Of a stretch of DNA of 64,000 nt, positions 44,077-56,655 are shown in pieces; within the stretch, counting starts at the first letter, position 1; each line of letters begins with the position of its first letter. A program made the translations under genes and the position numbers. The notes beneath the pieces were generated by a model. It saw only the letters and a program-made list of their open reading frames with translations. It had not been told where the DNA came from and ran no database searches. Origin of the DNA: Capitulum mitella (Eukaryota > Arthropoda > Thecostraca > Pollicipedomorpha > Pollicipedidae); the NCBI GenBank assembly GCA_030062745.1, contig CP099846.1, forward strand, positions 7,933,432-7,997,431, in the 5' to 3' direction.

Positions 44077-46440
44077 ATGCAAAAAGTGCCTTTTATAACG
44101 GAAGTGTGTGCCACTATGGCTGCACCACGAGAAAAAACCAAATTTTGGTTGACCGGTGCTCAGACCTGCCTTCGCGGGGAGAAGTGCAGCAGCAATATTT
44201 TCAGTCCCACCGTGTGGATAGGCTTACCCAGAGGTAGGTCAAAACACAGATCGTCCGCGAAATGATGAAGGTGTGAAACAAAGCCGGTATTCTCACTGCA
44301 CTGGCGCGGAACGTGATAAAGAAGCTCAACAGGAAGCTTGACCAGTACCAAAGGCAAATTCTGGAGGTTCACCCCGGAAATTGACAAGCAGAATGGATTT
44401 AGGGACAACCTTAACAATCTTTTTGACCTTGCCCTTGTCGGCACCATTAAGATCATCAAAGCCAAGAGGATAAAGACATTCTCTAGGCCCAAGGGGAGCC
44501 AGGTCGCCGAGGCGTCATGGTGGTATTCGATAAGTTCCCTTCTGAGAAGGAGGAGCGAGCTCTTCAACGACAACAGTAGGCCGAAGCTTTAAAGGGCCCG
44601 CCGTTAGATTAAACAGCAGACCGAGCATGAGGCAACTGCCCAGCTGGAATACTCGCCTACCGACAACACACAACTGACAGATCAGGATGATCCGCAGCCC
44701 ATGGCCATGCCTTCGAAGCGGCCCTGCAGGAGAGCCAAGAACATCGCCACTCCTGGTCAGGCAGCAGCCCTCGATCGGACCAAGCTCAATGATCGCTCTG
44801 CAATTCACTTCCTATCGGCGACGGCTTCGGTCCTCGGCCACGACTCCTCTGAACTGGCGATCACAGAAGCTCGGGCAGGCGCGCACGTAGATCGCAGAGG
44901 AAAGCCATTACGGACGAAATCTAGCATTCTTTCTCCGCGTCACCCAACCTGGTGGTCCACTGGGACGGCAAACTGTTACTGACGATGGAAAGGAAAAGGT
45001 GGATCGACTCTGTCATTGTAACCGGTCCAAGAAGTGCCGCCAAGCTCTTCGGTGTTTGGAAGTTGCAAGTAGAGTCGGAGCAACGCCAGCCAACGTTGTC
45101 GCGCTTTGTCTGGAAGACTGAGAGGTTTCGGACAACGTCGTCGGCATGAGCTTCGACACCACCTCCAGCGGGTTGGTTGGTTGGTTATTGGGGCTTAGGG
45201 GCGCACCGACTGCAGGGTCATTCGGCGCCCAACCACCTCCAGCAATACTGGACAAGTTGTGGGAGCAAACACGCTTCTTCAGCAGAACCTTGAGTGACGG
45301 CCAATTCACTTTGCTTGTCGTCATCATATCGTCGAACTGGTGGCAGAGGCGGCTTTCTCCACGCGCTTCGGTCCGTCCTCGGGACCGCGATCTCCTTGTT
45401 CAAGAGCTTCGAGAAGAGATGGAGGCTCATTGATTGGAACAAGTTTGAACCTATGGTGTATGAAGACCTGGAGCCAGCAGTGGCCGAGACGTTTTTCTCT
45501 TCCAATGATCGTTTCGTCGCCTTCTGCCGTGAGAAGCTCGCCGAAATCCAGCCTAGTGATGATTATCGTTGGTTCTTTGAGGTATCGATTATCCCCTTTG
45601 GTCAACAGCTTCCACGGGGAATCAAGTTCCCCAGCCAGGTGCTCTCCAACGTGCCAGATAGATGGTTCCATCGCGCCAGATGGATGGGGCGCATAATCTG
45701 CGGGATCAAGATCTTCTTGCTTTGCCATCAGTTCTCCGTGACTCTCAGTGAATTGAGAGCACTGAAACGGTTCGTCTCTTTCATGGTTGTTTTGTACGTC
45801 AGTGCATGGTTCTGCTCTTCATTGGCGGTCAGCGTTTCCGTGCACGACCTGACCGTTCTGCAAAGCCTGATGTGAATGCTGAAATTCCGAAGGGGATCTC
45901 CAAGGAGTTTGCCGATCACCCATTATCTATTATGACATTATAGTCGACATATGATTTATCATAACAATCACCTATTATGGTGCCCCAGCGAAGAACTGGC
46001 TGGTGTGTCGTTCTTCGACGAAGGCGTGCCGTGTGAGATGAAGACGAGGATGATCGCGGCACTCCAGGAACAGGGATCGGAGAGTCCTCCCAGCGAGCGC
46101 AGGTGGATCTCGCAGAAAAGAAGGTTCTCGTCCCAGGAAGATCATCGTCGACTTCATTACCGCAAAGTCGGTGGGCAACCTGAAAGCCTACGGCATCAAC
46201 ATGGACTTCTTTGCCGCCGATCCCGCTGATTGGGAGACAGCACCTGGTTTCACGAACGCTAAGGAAGTCCTGTGCGCGATCGCGGTAGTTAGCGACTTCG
46301 CCGAACGAGCTGCGGCTCTTATCAAGTATACAACAAGGTACTAACGAAGGATGAAGGGCAAAAGCAGTACCTGCTGCAAGTCGTCGAACAGCATCGTCGC
46401 CAGAAACCCGAGACCATTAAGAGGACTGAAGTATGATTCC
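44077..46440 (+). pseudogene. Decayed transposon-derived coding region
   Basis: Fragments of one protein in shifting plus-strand frames: about 44338-44590 (NNLFDLALVGTIKIIKAKR), 44700-44980 (SATASVLGHDSSELAITEA), 45000-45165 ending GMSFDTTSS, 45290-45870 (ACRHHIVELVAEAAF, VYEDLEPAVAET, MGRIICGIKIFLLCHQFS, LRALKRFVSF), and 45960-46340 (KSVGNLKAYGINMDFFAADP and ADWE). Stops and frameshifts break it throughout. I recognise these blocks from memory as recurring in uncharacterised repeat-encoded proteins of arthropods, but cannot name a superfamily. The CRHH motif could belong to an RNase-H-fold transposase. No terminal repeats were identified. Confidence 0.65.
45170..45231. mobile_element. 62-bp insertion with 12-bp target-site duplication
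   Basis: Inserted in the decayed transposon gene. ACCACCTCCAGC occurs at 45158-45169 and again at 45232-45243. The insert starts with four TTGG-type units and contains a GGCGCACCGACTGCAGGGTC core. Without it the host frame would run on (TTSS-NTG). Its size suggests a truncated SINE or very short non-autonomous element. Confidence 0.75.
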
Positions 46441-46895
46441 CACCTAAGCCACACTGCTGCCGACAGGGCCAGTGACCTATGACCTGAGACAGAATGCGAA
46501 GTGTCTTTCGATCCAGTGTGTCAAAAGGAGTACTATGATGTGCATTTTATGCATATCGTGCGCTTGGTTTAAAAAACTGAAGCACAAAACACGTTTGGGG
46601 GCATTTCAGACACATCTCTCCCTGAGCGAATCTCCCAGGGATCACAAGTCCATGGAGAATGAGTTCTTACTGGGGATAAATGAAATGGTGTTCTTTGAAT
46701 TTAATGGGCTCGGAATGCACAAAAGCCGGCGCGAATTTCATTGAAATAAAATAAAATCCAGCACAAACGACATACAGTCTTCGTGTGAAAGTGCTTAAGA
46801 GTGCTGGACCAAGGCCATATTTTGCACACATGATTTCCTCCAAAAGACATATCAGTTAATGACAGAGCGCTGTGGAAGTGTTCATCGTAATTCGC

Positions 46896-46898
<3 letters not shown>
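46441..46898. other. No gene seen
   Basis: Short open frames only. Follows the transposon remnant and may include its 3' part. Confidence 0.5.
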
Positions 46899-46936
<38 letters not shown>

Positions 46937-46999
46937 TTCCTTAGGAAAACATTTATATCTATATATATATATATATATATATATATGCCCTTTCCTCAA

Positions 47000-47045
<46 letters not shown>
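46899..47045. repeat. Compound (TA)n microsatellite
   Basis: Three TA tracts separated by two related spacers, both beginning ATGCC(C)TTTCCT-like and containing AAGAA/AGGAAAA. This suggests that a tract plus spacer was duplicated. Confidence 0.9.
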
Positions 47046-47048
<3 letters not shown>

Positions 47049-50000
47049 GTGGACAGAATTCATTAAGAACACAAATGCCCGCGGGGGTGGTCTCAGCCAA
47101 TGCGTCTCGTTCGCAGAATTGCCCCCGCAGTCATTTTTCCTTAAAATAGGCCCTGGTGCTCAGCCCTGCCACGTGAATGCCGAGCAACACGGCTAGATGC
47201 CTTGTCCAAGAGGCCAGGGCGCCAAGGCCACGGAAAACTACCACAACGTTCACCCCGTTCTCGGCGCAGATGGGCGTCCGAGACCGTCAGCACATGGAGA
47301 CGAGCCAAACGTGGAAACCGAGGCGCTCTGGTCGCCGGAAAATACCAGTCATCTCGCTTTCACGCCATTTCACGCTGCCCTCGTCTCCGTGATCAGCGGT
47401 GGACTCTGCGACAGCGACATGGCTCTGCTGATCACGAGGAGCACTGCCCGAACAGGTCGGTCTGTCGCGGTCACTACTCTGCCCCGGACTCCGTTCGAGT
47501 GCAATCCGGGCTAATAAATCCTTTCCCGACAACGCATTCCGCACACTGGCAGGTCCGCGCCATTCGCAAAAGGACGCTGGGCAGTGTACGCGCCATTTAC
47601 CGCAGGCCATTTACCTCCAATTGCCTGTTGGCAGTTTGAAACACATCTCACAGTGGGAAAGGGCCGCCACAGGATGGCAGGGTACAACAGGCCCGCTGTG
47701 GGAATTTCCGCGCGCAGTCGACGCGCCGAGCGGATCTTGCCTTAACCATTAGTCTGCCCGTATGGGGGGGGGGCCGATGCAAACCCTTGAGGTTTTCTGA
47801 GGACAACTTCCGAATGGGTTGCTTGATCCAGCTGAAACTTGATGTACCTTCTGGGGCATCCTTTCCGCATCTTATAGCGGATTTTTTCTTCTACGTTGCC
47901 ACGGTAACGAGCTATGACGTCACAACGGGAGCCACGTCAGCAGTTTCCGTGCGCCGACGCGGCCGGTTTTCAACGGTCCTAGTTTGACTCACTGTAAGAC
48001 GGTTGGAGTGCACAAATGCAATAAAAGATATATCTGGCGACTCCACATTTTACGTTTTGTAATCTATACATATATTTCATAGGCTTATGCTCACTGTCGG
48101 GATAATCGAGGATGTACGCTGAGGTCATAGGGAAACACATTACTTTTTATCTTTGAGAATGCGATAGGTGATAGGTTTCGCAAAACAACCCATATATTCC
48201 GATTATTTGAGGTCGAAGGAATTGAATGATATCAATTTGGTGCAATTTGTCCTTTATTTCATCAAACGAGGGCGCAATGCAGCGAACGCCTGACCTTTGC
48301 TCCGATGGGCGAAGCGGCGTCGGCCGAGGAGTGATGAGTCAACAATACCACTGAATGCCTAAAACTACATTCTGTGTTGGATACCACTTCGAAAAACCCT
48401 TTTAAGACATCTAAGTTACAATCCTCACCTAATACGAGGTCATTCTAGGTCAATGGCCTCAGATAACCTTGAATGACCTCAGGTGACCTTTATTGTTTTT
48501 CGGCAATAGTGCTTGTTAACTGAAATGCTACACTGGCCTTCAGCATCTGTCCACAAAAAATGCTTCTGCAGCTCCAAGAACGCATTTAAGCCGACGACCC
48601 CGATTGCCAAGGACTGACCTAACATGACCTGCAGCGGACTCCGTGGATAACATGCAGTCATGTGATGCACAGATAGACTCATAATTAACTGACGAACAAT
48701 ATGATATCGGTCTCGTTCCAGCACCATTTATTCTTCGGCGCTAATTTGCACTACAACTCGAAAAAAATACCATTTTCTCCAAATTCTGACCTCTGACCCG
48801 ACCTGGAAGGTCATCCGTTGAGCTGAGACCTTGAAAAGAGACGCAAGTCGAGATACCTCGTCATGCGCAACACGCTGGCTTTTCCGCGATGCTCTAGGAC
48901 GCACGGCGTGGCATTGGCCGGGGGTGTGCCCACTTCCCCCCATACGCCCGCATCATACAGAAAGCCCTATACGGGCGAGGGTTAACCTCCAGGAGCACGG
49001 CGGAACCTGCTGTGCCTTGTTTGACGCGCAGCAACGCAGCTCACGCCTGGGAGCAGTTGGTCCGTGCATACCGGCGAGGATAGACTGCACTTGCCAGACA
49101 TCGCTACTGAAACGCGAGCCGCGTCTGCAGTTGCAGCCTTCGTTGCAAAAGTGAAAAAAGAGCCCGACCGACTAGGAGGATTGCTCAGAACGCAATGCAC
49201 TTGTAACCCATGCTCACATTTTAACATACAGTCATCCCAAACGAGCTTGCCAACCCGGGGGAAGGGATTAGACTCCTCTCAACCCCCATCCTGCCCTCCG
49301 CTAGTGACGACCCTGGATGCAGCGCCATCGGAAATCAGCCCGTGATGGAGGGTGTGCTGCACCATCCATGGTGCAGCTTTTGGTTCCAGCATCGATTTGG
49401 TTGCATCATGCTGCACTAGACCGCTAAAGGTGCATCGACCGCTTTCGTGACGTCATCATCCTTCGCAGTTAAAAACAACTCCGCCATTTCCGTGCTTCCG
49501 CCATACGATGGAACCTTTCAGCCACATCACAGAACTGTAGACAATTCTGACCACAACTGGCACTGTTCGTAAAGACGCTCCTACCTTTCTGTTTGACACG
49601 AAAAACGGCAAAATAATTGGACTGCATTGTCCGGCTTCCTTAGTAACCTTTGAGCAGTCAATGCGGAGTCCCGCTTGATATAACCCACAAGAACGTCGCT
49701 TTTCCTCAAATGCACTATTCAGGCATCTTGTTTCTTCTTTTAACCAGAGGCAAACCAACGCAGCACCCCCAAATCAACGGTTGGTTTGGGGTCAAAATCG
49801 AGGCTTTGTACCGCACGCAGACCTGTGCATCCGCTTAATATGATATATGAAACGACACCTGCCGTCCTCGTCATGCAGTTGGAAATGTGTCGTACACCTC
49901 CCCACAAAAGGAGGATCCCAAGCCCAACCAGTCGCACGCTGTCACTGATAGCATCTCGCCAGTGATGCCTTACATCCTGCTTATTCTGGATGCCGTTTGT

Positions 50001-50240
50001 GGTTGGGCAGCCTACCACAAAATTTCGCACCCCCAGCATCAACAGTGTCTAAACCAACGACCTGAATGGAAATGGGATACACCTTAGCACGTGCGTTCCG
50101 CACACACCGGGTTGAAAAACAACCGCATAAATCGAACGGCACGTCTTACGTGTTCCTGCTTATGTCCGTGACGTTAGGAACGAAAACGAAAACGAAATCA
50201 CAAACGACAACATATTTCGATGAAAACACGACTGTACGTC
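47046..50240. other. No gene seen
   Basis: A GC-rich patch (47180-47640) with overlapping open frames that I do not recognise. GTGACCT/AGGTCA words cluster at 48440-48500 and 48785-48815. No structural RNA recognised. Confidence 0.5.
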
Positions 50241-52985
50241 ATATAGAATCTAGGGATTACAAATCCGAGGTCCGTTTTCACTTTAGGTCAAAAATACAAG
50301 GTCGAGGTCAAATAACGCGTCCTTAAGGTATGTACTTTTTACGAACAGGTCGCGCCAAATACCATGAAGTGGTAGATACCAATAAATAGAAAAACTTATA
50401 ATCTGGGTGGGTCATCCGCCGAAATCAACCTTAACGTCAAAGGTTAGGGCCAAAACAAGCGTTGAAAACTTACATACCTTTTTACGAGTAGCTGGCGTCC
50501 AATATCACCAAGTGATGGGCGCAAAAACATATAACACGCAAAAATATACGTCGGTCGACGGCCAGAATTGGCCTCAAGGTCAAATGTCAAGGTCAAAACA
50601 AACGTTGAGGACTTACGTGCCTTTTATGAGAAGGTGGTCCGAGTAGGTGCAACAGATAAAGTTTACACGGGTCATCCGCCGCAACTGAACTCAAGGTCAA
50701 AGGTCAAGGGACAAACGAGCTTTACTACCTTACGTACCTTTTTACGAGTAGGTGACGCCACCTACCGCTAAGTAATGGGCAACAATAGACAGAGCACATC
50801 AAAGTCTAGGTGGGTCATTCACCAAAACGGACCTCAAAGTCAAAGGTCAAGATCAAAGCAAGTGTTGAAAAATTATGTACCTTTTTACGAGTAGCTGGCG
50901 TCACCTCCAACTAACTGATGGGCCGCAACAGATGTAGCACATTAAAATCTAGGTGGTTCAGTCACCGAAATCGACCCGAGATCAAGGTGAGAACGAGCGT
51001 TGACATATTACATACCTCTTAACGAGTAAGGTGGCGCCAGCTATCACTTAATGATGGGCACCAATAAATGTAGCACGTTAAAATCTAAATGAGTCATCCC
51101 CGAAACTGACCTCAAGGTCGAAAGTCAAGGTCAAAACGAATGTCGAAAATTTACGTATCTTTTTACCAGAAGGTGGTGTAACCTACCACAAAGTGATGGA
51201 GATCAATAGACAGAACACATACAAATCTGGGTGGGTTTTCCGCCGAAACTCACTTAGATTTTAACGTGCTACATTTATTGGTGCCCATTATTAAGTGATA
51301 GCTGGCGCCACCTTACTCGTTAAGAGGTATGTAATATGTCAACGCTCGTTCTCACCTTGATCTCGGGTCGATTTCGGTGACTGAACCACCTAGATTTTAA
51401 TGTGTGACATCTGTTGCGGCCTCAAGGTCAAAGTCAAAGTTGGTCTCAAGGTCAAAGTCAAGGTCAAAACAAGCGTTGAAAGCTTACGAGCCTTTTTACA
51501 AGTCTTCGTCCACTACCACTACGTGATGGGCAGAAATAGACATGACGCGTTAAAATATGGGAGGGCCATTCGCCAGAATTGGCCACATGGTCAAAGGTCA
51601 CGATCAGAACAAACGTCGAAAATTTACGTACTTTTGACGAGACGGCAGCGCCACCCATCACTAAATGATGGCCAACAACAGATACAGCATATAAAAGTTA
51701 AGGTGAGTCATCCGTCAGAATTGACTACAGGGTGAAGTATCAAGCTAGAAACATCGAAAACCTTCGTACTTTTTTTGCGAGGAGGCCGCGCCACCTTCCA
51801 CTAAATGATGGGCACCAATAGAAAGATCCACACAAAAACCTAGGTGGACAACGGGCCGAAATCGACCTCCAGGCAAAAAGCCAAGGTCAAAACGACTGCT
51901 GAAAAAAACCACCTACCTGTTTACCAGTAGGTGGTGCAACCTACAGTCACGTAAAGAACACCAATGGATAGAATGCATAAAAATCTAGGTGGGTCATTCG
52001 TCAAAATTGGCCTCAAGGTCAAAGGTTCGGGTCAAAACGAGAGCTGAAAGCCTGCGTATCTTTTTACGACCAGGTGGCTTTACCCAGCACTAAGTGATGG
52101 ATGTTAAAAGATAAAGCACATACGAATCTAGGTGGGTCATCCGCCAAAATTGGTCTCAAGGTCAAACGTTAAGGTTAAAACGAGAGATGAAAAATTACGT
52201 GCCTTTTTACGAGTGGCTGGCGTTTGCTACAACTAAGTGATGGGTCGCAATACATGTACCACATTAAAATCTAGGTAGGTCATTCGCCGAAACTGATCCC
52301 AAGGTCCAAGGTTAATGTAAAAACGGAAGTTGAAAACTTGAGTAACTTTTTGCAAGGATGTGGCGCCACCTATCACTAAGTGAAACGGACCAATAGATAA
52401 AGCACAACATAATCTAGATGGGCTATCCGCCAAAGTGGACCTCAAAGTGAAAGGTCAAGGTCAAAACGAGTGTTGAAAATTTGCGTACCTTTCTGCCAGT
52501 AGATGGTGTCACTTACCATCAAGTCATTAACATTCAATAGAAAGAACATACAAAAATCTAGATGGGCCACCCACCGAAAATGACCTCAAGGTCAATTTCG
52601 GCGGATGACACACCTAAAGGTCAAAAGGTCAAAAGGTGAAGGTCAAAACGAAAGCTGGAAATTCGATATCTTTTTACGAGTAGCTGGCGTTAACTACCGG
52701 TAAATGATGGGCCGCAATAGACGGAGCCCATAAAAATCTAGGTGGGCCTTTTGCTGAAACTGACCTCAAGGTCAAAGGCCAAGGTCAAAACGAGGATTGA
52801 AAATTTACGTGTCCTTTTAAGAGCGGGTGGCGCCTGCGTGTCACGGACACCAATGGACAGAATTAAGTCAAGAGCACAAACACAGAAATACACAAAAATC
52901 AAGGTGTGTCATCCGCCGAAACTGACCTTGACGTCATAAGTCAAGATGCAAAAGAGTGTTCAAAACTTACTACATTTTCACGGAA
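50240..52985 (+). repeat. Satellite field, forward-orientation monomers
   Basis: Diverged tandem monomers of about 145-180 bp, each with the order: CTAGGTGGGTCATCCGCC, GAAA(T/C)TGACCTCAAGGTCAA, AGGTCAAGGTCAAAACGAGC, a TGAAAA-TTACGTACC stretch, TTTTTACGAGTAGGTGGCGC and CACTAAGTGATGGGC. One monomer at about 51245-51421 is inverted. Direct AGGTCA-type half-sites are spaced 0-1 bp apart in many monomers. Open frames here are not genes. Confidence 0.9.
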
Positions 52986-52989
52986 AGGT

Positions 52990-54870
52990 TGCCTCAGCCA
53001 CTAGTAAAAAGGTACGCGAATTTTCTACACTCGTTATGACCTTGACCTTTTATCTTTACGTCAATTTTGGCGGATGACCCACCTAAATTTAAATATGCTA
53101 CATCTATCACGGACCATCACTTAGTTGTAGCTAAGGTTAGCTACTTGTTAAAACTACTTGTTAGTTTTGACCTTGAGGTAAAAACTAGCGGATGCCCAGT
53201 AGATCTGTACGTACTTTGTCTACTGGCGCCAATCACTTAGTGTTAGTTGAAGCCACCTACTCGTAAAAAGGTACGCACATTTTCAACGCTCGTTATATCC
53301 TTGACCTTTGACCCTAAAGTCAGTTTCGGCGCATGACATTCCTAGATTTATGAGTTCTATCTATTGGTGTTCATCACATTATGGTAGGTCGCACCACCTA
53401 CTATAAAAAGGCGCTTAATTTTTGAGCAATCACGTTACCCTTGGCTTTTGACACTGAAGTAAATTTCGGCAGACGACCCACCTAAATTTTTACGTCTTCT
53501 TACTACTGGTGTTCACCACGCGAGGTGGCAGGTAGCACTTTTTATTGGTAAAAACCTACTCAGATTTTAAATATTCGTTTTGAACATTCGTTTTAATTTG
53601 ACATTTGACGAAGTCAATTTCGGCGAAGGACCCACCTAGATTTTTATGTGTTCTTTCTATTGGTGTTCATCACGATGTAGTAGGTTGCACCATGTACTGG
53701 TAATAGATACGTAAATTTTCAACAATCATTCTGATCTTGACTTCTGACCTTGCGGCAGTTTCGGGGGATAACCCACCTAGATTTTTAAGTGTTTCATCTA
53801 TTGGTGTCCATCACGTCGTGGCATGTGGTACCACCTACTGATACAAAGGCAAGTAAATTTTCAATGTTCGTTTTCACCTTGACATTTTATTTCGAGGCCA
53901 ATGTCGGTGGATGACCCACCTAGATTTGTATGTGCTGTATCTATTGGCGCCCATCAGTTAGTGTTAGATGGCGCCACCTATTCTTGAAAAGGTAAGTAAG
54001 TTTTCAATGTTCGTCGGTATTTTGACCTTTCACCTGGTTGTCGGATGACCCACCTCGATTTTTCTGTGTTCTATCAATTGGTGCTTACTACGTGATGGTA
54101 GGTTGCAACACCTACTGGTAAAAAGGTACGCAGTTTTTTCCAACAATCGTTTTGACCTTGACTTCTGCCACTGAGGTCAATTTCGTGGGATGCCCCACCT
54201 AGATTTTTACGTGCTCTATTTGTTGATGCCCCTCACCAATAGAAGGTGGCGCCACCTAGTAGTACGTGGCGCCACCTTCTCGTAAAAAGGTTCGTAAATC
54301 TTCAACGTTCGTTCTGAGCCCGACCGTTCACCTTGAGGATAATTCTGGCGGATGTCCCACCTATATTTTTCGTGACATATCTATTTCTGCCAATCACGTA
54401 ATGGTAATGGACGAGGGCGATTCGTGGAGGTGCGGACGTTTTGAACGCTTTTTTGGCATTGACCTCTGGCCTCGAAGTCAGTTTCAGCCGATGAACCGCC
54501 TAGATTTCCGTCTTCTACCTATTGGCGTTCATCGCTTGGTGGTAGGAAAACCTACCTACTCGTAAAAGGGTGCGCAAGTTTTCAATGCTAGTTTTTACCT
54601 TGACCTTTCACCTTGAGGTCAATTTCGGCGGATTGTCCACCTAGATTTGTATGTGTTCTATCAATTGGCGCCCATGATGTGATGTTAGGTTGCACCACCT
54701 ACTGGAAAAGGTACGTTAGTTTTCGACTCTCGTTCTGATCTTGACCTTTTACCTTCAGGTCATTTTCGGCGGATGACCTCCCTTGTTTTCTATGTGCTGT
54801 GTCTAATGGCACTTATTACTTAGTGGTAGGTGAAGCCACCTACTCGTAAGAAGGTACGCAAGGTAACAAC
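52990..54870 (-). repeat. Satellite field, reverse-orientation monomers
   Basis: The same monomer in inverted orientation (GTAAAAAGGTACG, TTGACCTTTGACC, TTCGGCGGATGACCCACCTA, GATTTTTATGTGTTCTATCT). The switch lies at about 52985-53000, so the field forms a large head-to-head inverted structure with the forward block. Confidence 0.9.
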
Positions 54871-54871
54871 G

Positions 54872-54938
54872 CATACGCACGCGGGCGTGCGCGCGCGCGC
54901 CCACCCACCCACGCACGCACGCACGCACGCACGCACAC
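54872..54938. repeat. (GCAC)/(GC) simple repeat
   Basis: Alternating GCGC and ACGC units followed by seven ACGC units, at the edge of the satellite field. Confidence 0.9.
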
Positions 54939-55832
54939 AATACCTCGATCTGAGCTTCAATTTTCGAGCGGCTGCCATGCACGAAATTTCACTTGCTAAA
55001 AGTGTGCAAAGTACGCTTCCAGCTCCTTCGATTCCGAATGGCACTATTACCTGCACAGAACGCCTCGTATATCACACGCCAATACCAATGGTCCACATGG
55101 CGCTTTATCTCAAAATATCTTACTTTTACTTTGGAAAGTTGTGCAAGCGTAATGCAGCTAGCTCACGAGTCCAACGTTTGCTCAAACTGTGCTGTTTACT
55201 GGGAGTTCTAAGGCAACGATCACCCGGTATTCCGAACTGCCAAACAGGATGTCCTGGCGGCATCAGAGAAGCATGCGGTCGGTTATGAAGGCTTCAGAAG
55301 AATGAATGCAAGAGACCTTTCAAACTGAGCTGCACGGCGCCAAGGTTATTACTACATCGGCTCTCGGAAATATGCATTATTCAGGGGTGGGCTTCTCCAG
55401 AACCTCACAGCAGAGACCACCACCACATAGTCGCAAACAGATGATGCCCCTGCGCCGCATCGGCAGCTGGTGGAAGGAAGCACAGAAATTGCATTTATTC
55501 CACCACGCATTATTACAGGTTCTTTTTTCGCTCGCCACTTATAATCAGGCCACGCATGGAGTGAAAAATGCAACTGAATACAACGTAAGGCAAACCCAAG
55601 ATCTGCAACAACCTCTCACAGCAGAAGCAGATTCTTCTACCTCATACTTGGTCCTAAACCCTAGAATGATATAGGAACACCTCGTTTTCCTAAACAGTGT
55701 TCCAGCTCTAAGCCATATGCCTCATAAAGAAGACAGCCAACAAATATTTCACTGATTCACACAGTAAAAGCCACACACTCAGAAGCAACAGCAATGGTGG
55801 CTGAAGGAACAGAGTTTACTTCATGAGTGTGC

Positions 55833-55835
<3 letters not shown>
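54939..55835. other. No gene seen
   Basis: Overlapping open frames of up to 152 codons with no recognisable domain and no supporting splice structure. Confidence 0.5.

Positions 55836-55880
<45 letters not shown>
55836..55880. repeat. (TA)n microsatellite
   Basis: Pure TA dinucleotide tract preceded by GTGTGCGTG. Confidence 0.95.
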
Positions 55881-55882
<2 letters not shown>

Positions 55883-56182
55883 TCGCTTCAGTGGTTTGCT
55901 TGTTTAGGACGGTGACTAGTGTCATTATAATTAAGAACCATGCAATTATGTGGTTCATTCTACATTTATATTCATTAATATCGGCGTTTCGTATTATCCT
56001 AAGACATTTCGAATATTCTTTGTTTGATTAGATTGAATTAAGATATTCTGAGGAAATAAGTCATTGTGTCCAAGGTTATCTCAGATCATTCAGCCTGGCG
56101 TCCGGCGCTATATATCAAATACATTTTCCAATCTTTGAACCCTTTCCTGGGTACCCTATTCTGTAAATACATATGCAAATAT

Positions 56183-56185
<3 letters not shown>

Positions 56186-56225
<40 letters not shown>
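56186..56225. repeat. (TA)n microsatellite
   Basis: Pure TA dinucleotide tract inside an unlikely open frame (its translation is mostly IY repeats). Confidence 0.95.
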
Positions 56226-56226
<1 letters not shown>

Positions 56227-56655
56227 GTACATACCGTGTATGCATTTTGCATGCGTCGCGTCGCTTGTGGATTCCGGTTATCACTGTCTATCTAAGTTAC
56301 GGCCCAGCGGCGGACCCTCATATAGTGACAGTGTTCTTCCCATAAGCCAAGACAGCCGAGCCAGAGCTTCTTTATCAGGACATATGCAGCCTATAACGAA
56401 AAGAAAAGAGAACAGTGAACCCCACATACAAGATCAACTGAAAGCGGAAAGCACAAAAACAGCAGCCAACTGCGTAAGCCATCCCTCCACCCGCGGCTGT
56501 AGCAGCCAAAGACCTACGCGGAAACCCAGATTTTGTCAAGCCACAACTGACAGAAAAGCCGACGAGTCGCAAATCTTCGTCATCCTCAAAAAGACCGACT
56601 ACCTTACTACATCACACACCATTCTCGACGACCAGCAACGGTCAACGTTAACCTG

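Noticed and set aside
46859..47066. Open frames of IYIYIY repeats
   Set aside because: Translation of a TA microsatellite.
54830..55288. 152-codon plus-strand frame
   Set aside because: It starts in satellite and (ACGC)n repeat DNA and has no recognisable domain.
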